Positions 14,340 through 19,772 of a stretch of DNA of 19,772 nt are shown in pieces. The notes under the pieces are model-generated. The model worked only from the letters and a program-made list of their open reading frames with translations, ran no database searches and was not told the DNA's origin. Source of the stretch: Deltaproteobacteria bacterium (lineage in GTDB: Bacteria > Desulfobacterota > Desulfobacteria > Desulfobacterales > Desulfatirhabdiaceae); NCBI GenBank assembly GCA_021778975.1, contig JAJYBO010000023.1, positions 1 through 19,772 on the forward strand, read 5' to 3'. The stretch's first letter is position 1. Each line of letters opens with the position of its first letter. Both the position numbers and the translations under genes were made by a program.

Positions 14340-17309
14340 TTAAATTCGGCGCAGGGAGAACGGCGTCATATCGGGTTCTCGCCCTGCAGCCAGGAGCCTT
14401 TCTTCGCTGGAGATCACAGCCACGCCTTTGCGGATATTGTTCGGATCGAGATACTTCCGGGACACCCGAACGATATCTTCATGTGTAACGGTCAGAAGGC
14501 TTTTCTTGAAACCCCGTCTTACATCGTCTGAAAGTCCGACGATTTTACGGTGAAAAGCCTTGATGGCGGCCTGTCCCGGTGAATCCGGGTGATCAATATC
14601 CGCACAGACCTGAAGAATGCCTTCCTGGATATCTTCCGCGCTGTAATTGCCGGACGCCATGAATTCCATGACACCGGTAAAGGCTTTGAGGGTCGAGACA
14701 ATATGCGGATCCCGGTAAGATGCAAAGCAGAAAATGCCATCTTCCGGAGAATAAGCCGCCATGCCGCCATAGGCGCCGCCTTTTTCGCGGACTTCCCGAT
14801 GCAGATAAAGCGACCGGCTCATTTTGCTGATAAGCATTAAAACCGGTGCGTCCGGATGCGCCATACGGACTGTCTCAAACGCCTGCGCCACAAACGATAC
14901 GGCCGAAGATGTTGACCAGCCTTCATAGGGAAGCGTTGTATCCGGCGCTGCCGACACCGGCGCCGTACGGCATTCCGGGCCGTTGGGCAGGGCGTCGAGC
15001 AACGCTCCCGGCCATCCGGATGCCTTTGACAGTGACTGGGTTTCTCCGATGAGCGCCAGTTTCAGGTTGTTTCTGGTAAAAAGCGATGCCGCGATATCCT
15101 TCAGTTTCCCGGAAATTTCGGACAGGGCGGCGTCTGAAAGATCCTGTGTCAATTTTTGGATGGTTTTAAGCTGATGAATTCCATGCCAGGATTCGTTCAG
15201 TTGGCTGGCGGATGAAAATCGCCGGGAGGCCAGGGATATCGCGAGGCGATGGCCGTTTTGCACGATCATGGATTCCATGCCGGCCTGATATTCCTGCAGC
15301 AACATCTTGAGCCGGGACAGGTCTGAAAACTGGTACTGCGTCAACATTTCCTGAAGAATTTCAAAAGTGGGGTTCACATTTTCCGCCAGACATTTGGCGC
15401 CGATGGAGATCAGTGGAAGACATGCGCCCGTATCGTCAAAACGGGTTCTGGCGATCGTTGAAAAGCCAAGTCCTCCGGTGTAGCGGTCTATCCGCCGCGC
15501 CATATCCGTATAATCGCGAAGCGCCGTACCGATTTGGGTGACCGCATAGCAGAAAAAAGTCGTCAAAGGGGTCAGCGCTTCCGGAAGCGCAGTGGTATCG
15601 AGTGCTGCGGACACATACACAATGCCGGATGTCGGTTGATCGTAGTAGAGGGTGGCGGCACTGCTGTGAGGCATTTCGGTGATAATCCGAACATCCGCCG
15701 GAACGTCCTGAACCGTCAGGGTCGGCAGACAGGATACATCTTCCGTACCTTCCTGTCGCGTTTGAAGCTGGGAGGCGGTTGTCTCTATAATGTCCATATC
15801 CGAGGCCGACAATGTTGATGCTACGGCCTGGAGTTCCGCTGTGGTTCTGGCGATCTCCGCTTCCTCCATGTCTGGATCTGGAACCAGTGTCATTTGCAAA
15901 CGGTGCGGGTTGTCGAGAAAATATTCCTGAATTTTCCGCTCTAAAAAAGGGCCTTCGGCAATCGCCTTTTTCAGTGCGTTCATATGGGTGTCCAGATTCA
16001 GGATTTCCACCGGATCTCCCCCGTGCAGCCAGATTCCGAAGAATGCCAGCATCAATTTCAACCCATAAGGGTAGGGGACGTTGGTAACCTCTTTTCTATG
16101 AAACTCGATCTGGTGAATGGCGGATTCGACAAGTTCCCGATCAATGCCGTCTTTCACCAATTTCTCCAGTGTTTCAAACACAATGGCCTGAATTTTATCG
16201 GCATCCGAAGCGCTGACATCTTTTAGCCCTATGGCGAACGACGTGTCGCGACAATCGGTGTCATAGCCGGAGGCGTCGCTGAGGGACGATCCCAGCCCGG
16301 AGTCCATCAGCGCTTTTCGCAGCGGCGATGCGGCGTTGGCCAGAAGCACCTCTCCCAGCAGACTTACCACCAGCATTTCATAGGTCTGGGTGACATCGCA
16401 GGTCAGCCATGCAACACAGGCCTGACTCTTTCGGGAAATGTCCTGGCGCCTGTCTATAGGATAGTGATATACCGCCTGTCGGGGTTCTTTCCACCGTGGT
16501 TGAGAGGGAACGTCGGTATCAGGGGCGATGCGGGAGAACTGGCTCAATACCTTGTCATGGATATACTGAAGATGATCCGTGAGCGGCAGATTGCCATAGG
16601 TGTAAAAATACGCATTGCTGGGATGATAATGACGGTGATGAAAGTTTTTCAGTTCTTCCCATGTCAGGCCGGGAATGATGGTGGGATCGCCGCCGGAATT
16701 GAAGCGGTAGGTGGTGTCGGGATACAGCGCATTTAAAAGAGACCTGGACATTACCTGATCCGGAGAGGACATGGCGCCCTTCATTTCGTTATATACCACA
16801 CCCTTATACGCCAGAGTCAGGGGATCGCGCGTTTCGATCTCCAGACGGTGTCCCTCCTGCATAAAACTCAGCTCGTCTAAGTTCGGAAAAAAAGCGGCAT
16901 CCAGATAGACCCCCATCAGATTGTAATAATCTTTGGGGGTCTGAGTGGAAAACGGGTACATCGTCCAGTCGGATGATGTGAAAGCGTTCATGAAGGTGTT
17001 CAGACTGCGCTTGAGCATGGAGAAAAAAGGGTCCCGCACCGGATATAATCTGGAACCGCACAGTACGGTATGTTCCAGAATATGGGCCACTCCTGTGGAA
17101 TCTCGCGGAACCGTTTTAAACGCGACACCAAAGGTGTTTTCAGGGTCGTCATTCTGGATATGAATGTGTCTGGCGCCGGTTTCCTCATGGAGCAGCTCGT
17201 AAAACACGCATCGCAGTTCTTCGAGTTTTGTTACACGGCATACTTTGTATCCGAACACAACATCTTCCGCCTGAAGCGGAGAGGATACCGGATCTGTGAT
17301 ATGTATCAT
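14340..17309 (-). CDS. M16C (PreP-like) zinc metalloprotease
   Basis: A 989-residue inverzincin of the M16C/presequence-protease type. The inverted zinc motif HILEH (His76, Glu79, His80) and distal Glu175 in VVYNEMKG give a complete zinc site. The C-terminal half carries the matching REVREKGGAYGG segment (838-849) that completes the cleavage chamber. Length fits the roughly 950-1000-residue two-half family. No signal peptide is visible, so degradation of peptides in the cytoplasm is likely. The ATG at 17309 has AAAGGA about 7 bases upstream. It is divergent from the RNase G gene across 205 bases and is followed by a strong hairpin and gcvH. Confidence 0.93.
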   Translation of the reverse strand: MIHITDPVSSPLQAEDVVFGYKVCRVTKLEELRCVFYELLHEETGARHIHIQNDDPENTFGVAFKTVPRDSTGVAHILEHTVLCGSRLYPVRDPFFSMLKRSLNTFMNAFTSSDWTMYPFSTQTPKDYYNLMGVYLDAAFFPNLDELSFMQEGHRLEIETRDPLTLAYKGVVYNEMKGAMSSPDQVMSRSLLNALYPDTTYRFNSGGDPTIIPGLTWEELKNFHHRHYHPSNAYFYTYGNLPLTDHLQYIHDKVLSQFSRIAPDTDVPSQPRWKEPRQAVYHYPIDRRQDISRKSQACVAWLTCDVTQTYEMLVVSLLGEVLLANAASPLRKALMDSGLGSSLSDASGYDTDCRDTSFAIGLKDVSASDADKIQAIVFETLEKLVKDGIDRELVESAIHQIEFHRKEVTNVPYPYGLKLMLAFFGIWLHGGDPVEILNLDTHMNALKKAIAEGPFLERKIQEYFLDNPHRLQMTLVPDPDMEEAEIARTTAELQAVASTLSASDMDIIETTASQLQTRQEGTEDVSCLPTLTVQDVPADVRIITEMPHSSAATLYYDQPTSGIVYVSAALDTTALPEALTPLTTFFCYAVTQIGTALRDYTDMARRIDRYTGGLGFSTIARTRFDDTGACLPLISIGAKCLAENVNPTFEILQEMLTQYQFSDLSRLKMLLQEYQAGMESMIVQNGHRLAISLASRRFSSASQLNESWHGIHQLKTIQKLTQDLSDAALSEISGKLKDIAASLFTRNNLKLALIGETQSLSKASGWPGALLDALPNGPECRTAPVSAAPDTTLPYEGWSTSSAVSFVAQAFETVRMAHPDAPVLMLISKMSRSLYLHREVREKGGAYGGMAAYSPEDGIFCFASYRDPHIVSTLKAFTGVMEFMASGNYSAEDIQEGILQVCADIDHPDSPGQAAIKAFHRKIVGLSDDVRRGFKKSLLTVTHEDIVRVSRKYLDPNNIRKGVAVISSEERLLAAGREPDMTPFSLRRI

Positions 17310-17412
17310 GAAAAATTCCTTTAAAAGGTTGTGATTGAAACGATAGGGTCATACTGCCTTTTTTGAATGAAGTTTTCAAATGAAAAAAACAGGGAGGGAG
17401 CGGGAAAAACAA

Positions 17413-17442
17413 TTGGCCACCGCCTGTGAAATGAGCTATTAT
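17413..17442 (+). promoter_or_regulatory. Possible sigma70-like promoter for rng
   Basis: TTGGCC (17413-17418) and TATTAT (17437-17442) are separated by 18 bases and lie about 72 bases before the rng ATG, in an AT-rich stretch. The fit is moderate. The 205-base intergenic region otherwise holds only the divergent ribosome sites and an A/G-rich tract. Confidence 0.35.
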
Positions 17443-17514
17443 CAATCACTATTTCAATGCTTATCAATATTTTGAACCATTCTCTATCTTTTTAACAGGA
17501 GGTGATGTTTCGGT

Positions 17515-19059
17515 ATGCAGAAAAAATTGATTATCAACGATACCGACTATGAAACCCGTGTCGCGCTGGTAGAAAACGGCACCATCGTCGAGCTTTTCAT
17601 CGAAAGGCAGGATCACTCCGATATTACAGGCAATATTTATAAAGGTCGGGTGCAGAGGGTGTTACCGGGAATGCAGGCCGCGTTTGTGGATATCGGGCTT
17701 AACCAGGCGGCGTTCATTTATGTGGACGATGTTTTGGGCTATCAGGACATGGAAATCGAACAGGTTATGCTGCATCCTAGCGAAGACGATGAAGTTCCCG
17801 GTTCGTCCAGTGCGGTCGTCATGTTGGAGCACACGATCAGCCGTAAAGGCATGCACATCGAGGATATGCTCTGTGAAGGTCAGGAAATTCTGGTGCATGT
17901 GGCCAAATCTCCCCTGGGCACCAAAGGCGCCCGGGTAACCACCTATGTTTCTCTGCCGGGTCGTTTTCTGGTGCTGATGCCATATTCGGATCACATCGGC
18001 GTATCCCGCAGAATTATAGATGAAGCCGAACGTACACGGCTCAAAGAAATCGTTACATCTTTAAAGGATGACGCCTGCGGGTATATCATCCGCACCGCCA
18101 GCGATGGGGTCGAGGCTGAAAAACTGGCGTCCGAGATGGTGTTTCTGAAAAACCTGTGGCAGACCATTCTCGGCAAATACAAGACAGCGCCTGCGCCGTC
18201 CCTGTTGCACAAAGAATTGAACGTCAGTTTGAGGGCCGTTCGGGATTTGCTGACTCACGAGGCGGATTCGTTGATTATTGATTCCCGGCCGGTATATGAT
18301 TCGGTGCTGTCGTTTTTAAACACCTTCATGCCCCGCATGAAAGATTCCGTAGATCTGTATGACGGGCAGGAGCCGATATTCGACGCCTACAACCTGGAAG
18401 GGGATATTTCGCGGGCCTTGAAGCGCAAGGTCTGGCTGAAGTCCGGAGGCTATATCGTCATCGAGCAGACCGAAGCCCTGGTGGCCATTGATGTCAACAC
18501 CGGCAGATATGTCGGAAAACACAACCTCGAAGAGACCATTTTAAAAACCAATCTGGATGCGGTTAAGGAAATTGCGTATCAGCTCAGACTTCGGGATATT
18601 GGCGGAATCATCATCATTGATTTTATTGATATGGAAAAGAAGGCCAATCAGGAAAAAGTCTATAACGCGCTTATCGAGGCGCTCAAGAAAGATCGCAGCA
18701 AAACCCATGTACTTCCCATATCGGAGATGGGCCTGATTCAGATGACCCGAAAACGGATCCGCAAACCACTGAACCGGATCTTATGTGAGCCGTGTTTTTA
18801 CTGTGAAGGCGAAGGTTTTCTCATGTCCCGCAATTCCATCTGCCACATGATTTACCGGGAAATTCTTAGAGAATATCGGACGGTAGCCGGTATCCGGATT
18901 ATTGTCCGGGTCAATCCGGAAATTGCGGAGCTGCTGCATGGGGAAGAAAATCATTTGATATTTCAGCTTGAAAAAACAATCGGCAAACAGATCATGATAT
19001 ATCCCAACCCGCAATTTCATCTGGAAGAATTCGATATTTTAGAAATTCATAAGGAATGA
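17515..19059 (+). CDS. rng: Ribonuclease G
   Basis: A 514-residue RNase E/G family endoribonuclease without the long RNase E scaffold tail, so the G form, acting in rRNA maturation and mRNA decay. The S1 domain spans about residues 37-130 (GNIYKGRVQRVLPGMQAAFV, later PLGTKGARVTT). Catalytic Mg-binding aspartates are D326 (AIDVNTGR) and D369 (IIIIDFIDM). The zinc-link cysteines are C427 and C430, with C424 just before. An AGGAGGTGAT site (17497-17506) sits 8 bases before the ATG. It is divergent from the protease gene and convergent with fdhE, 28 bases from its stop. Residues match the family and nothing is odd. Confidence 0.95.
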   Translation: MQKKLIINDTDYETRVALVENGTIVELFIERQDHSDITGNIYKGRVQRVLPGMQAAFVDIGLNQAAFIYVDDVLGYQDMEIEQVMLHPSEDDEVPGSSSAVVMLEHTISRKGMHIEDMLCEGQEILVHVAKSPLGTKGARVTTYVSLPGRFLVLMPYSDHIGVSRRIIDEAERTRLKEIVTSLKDDACGYIIRTASDGVEAEKLASEMVFLKNLWQTILGKYKTAPAPSLLHKELNVSLRAVRDLLTHEADSLIIDSRPVYDSVLSFLNTFMPRMKDSVDLYDGQEPIFDAYNLEGDISRALKRKVWLKSGGYIVIEQTEALVAIDVNTGRYVGKHNLEETILKTNLDAVKEIAYQLRLRDIGGIIIIDFIDMEKKANQEKVYNALIEALKKDRSKTHVLPISEMGLIQMTRKRIRKPLNRILCEPCFYCEGEGFLMSRNSICHMIYREILREYRTVAGIRIIVRVNPEIAELLHGEENHLIFQLEKTIGKQIMIYPNPQFHLEEFDILEIHKE

Positions 19060-19087
19060 GTTGATTTTAAAGTAAAACCGACATTTT

Positions 19088-19772
19088 TTAGTGGTCAATT
19101 GAATCTGCCTGACTCCAGCTCATAGCGGGCGACAGGGGCTTGAAACCCTGTTTTTGCGCCAGGATATCGAGATGAACCATACATATGGCGGCAGTGTCTA
19201 AATGCGGATCGCCATCGCGCTCTCTCAGGTCAATGGTGAGCAGATAATGTCCGCATTTACGACAAATATCCACCCGCTCGGACGGGTAGTCCGGATCGGA
19301 CAGGTAAAACCGTGTGTCCGGTTCCGAATTGTCACAGATCGGGCAGGCGTGGCGATCAAATCGCCAGTTATGACCGCACGCCCCACAGTGCAAAAATTTC
19401 TGGCCGCCGCTTTCTTTGAGAAATTCTCCGGAAAGTGTGGACGGTCGAGACAACATGCCGATAACCGGCAGCGATCCGCAAATCGGGCAGTACCCCCGGG
19501 ACCAGGAAACGTTCTTTATCTGCGCCTCGATGTGGGGGGTTAAGGGTTCCAGTGCTGCCGGAAGCACCATGCGCATCACAAACCCCAGTCCGTCCGGAGA
19601 AATGCCGGTGGCGTGGGCTGTGGATTCATATCCCTTGAAACTGCCGTCTATATATCCCGCTGCCAGGTCAACGATGGGGAGACTTCCCTGTTCACAGGCG
19701 GCGGTCAGAGCAACGATATCCGCGGCAATGCCAGGAAATGCTTCCTTGATCGCAGGCAGCATACATGTCCAT
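19088..19772 (-). CDS. fdhE: FdhE-like formate dehydrogenase accessory protein (5' end outside window)
   Basis: The visible 228 or so codons are the C-terminal part of an FdhE-family protein. The reading frame stays open to the right edge, so the start lies beyond it. The full family length is about 300. Four CxxC pairs form two rubredoxin-like metal sites: CPIC and CGAC, then CPIC and CRKC, numbered 92/95, 126/129, 140/143 and 167/170 from the visible Met at 19762. FdhE proteins bind the formate dehydrogenase catalytic subunit and help its maturation. The formate dehydrogenase genes are probably beyond the right edge. The gene converges on rng with only 28 bases between stops. Confidence 0.85.
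   Translation of the reverse strand, partial: WTCMLPAIKEAFPGIAADIVALTAACEQGSLPIVDLAAGYIDGSFKGYESTAHATGISPDGLGFVMRMVLPAALEPLTPHIEAQIKNVSWSRGYCPICGSLPVIGMLSRPSTLSGEFLKESGGQKFLHCGACGHNWRFDRHACPICDNSEPDTRFYLSDPDYPSERVDICRKCGHYLLTIDLRERDGDPHLDTAAICMVHLDILAQKQGFKPLSPAMSWSQADSIDH

Noticed and set aside
19060..19087. Bidirectional terminator between rng and fdhE
   Set aside because: There is a short T-run, but no convincing stem could be paired in the 28-base gap.

Overview
The window reads as chromosomal DNA from a Gram-negative anaerobe. A Desulfobacterota-like host is my inference. It rests on an FdhE-type formate dehydrogenase accessory protein, a glycine cleavage H protein, an RNase G, a PreP-like M16C protease, the moderately GC-rich codon use and the abundance of dispersed palindromic repeats. 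No rRNA, tRNA or CRISPR array was seen.

Region 1 (about 66-12116) is a compact minus-strand defence operon. In transcription order it encodes a DUF499 AAA+-type ATPase, a DUF3780 protein, two tandem DUF2281-like small proteins (the first apparently frameshifted), a 20-codon ORF with a good Shine-Dalgarno site, a DUF1156 adenine-specific DNA methyltransferase, a DarT-like DNA ADP-ribosyltransferase, a DarG-like macrodomain antitoxin, and a helicase with an N-terminal phospholipase-D-like domain. Stops and starts overlap by 1-4 bases at four junctions, and other gaps are mostly 11-22 bases. The ATPase, methylase and helicase parts resemble BREX/DISARM-type modification-based phage defence, but no PglZ, BrxA, BrxB or DrmA/DrmB is visible. 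A complete DarTG toxin-antitoxin pair sits inside the operon, between the methylase and the helicase. One reading is a layered system in which modification marks self DNA, the helicase/PLD/ATPase machinery handles foreign DNA, and DarT is an abortive back-up. That division of labour is inference.

The operon is bracketed by a transposon-like arrangement. There are 21-bp imperfect direct repeats outside (66-86 and 12096-12116, 20/21 identical) and 19-bp inverted repeats directly inside (87-105 and 12077-12095, 18/19 identical). No transposase is encoded between them. A further palindrome of about 125 bp (11944-12068), built from the same repeat family, lies between the right end and the ATPase start.

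Region 2 (12099-13742) looks worn by repeats and degradation. It holds a Uma2/DUF820 PD-(D/E)xK protein whose last codons lie in the right-hand direct repeat, the C-terminal remnant of an XRE-type helix-turn-helix regulator, and an alpha/beta hydrolase. Region 3 (13809-19772) is housekeeping. It contains gcvH and an M16C metalloprotease on the minus strand, ribonuclease G divergently on the plus strand, and the C-terminal part of fdhE running off the right edge on the minus strand.
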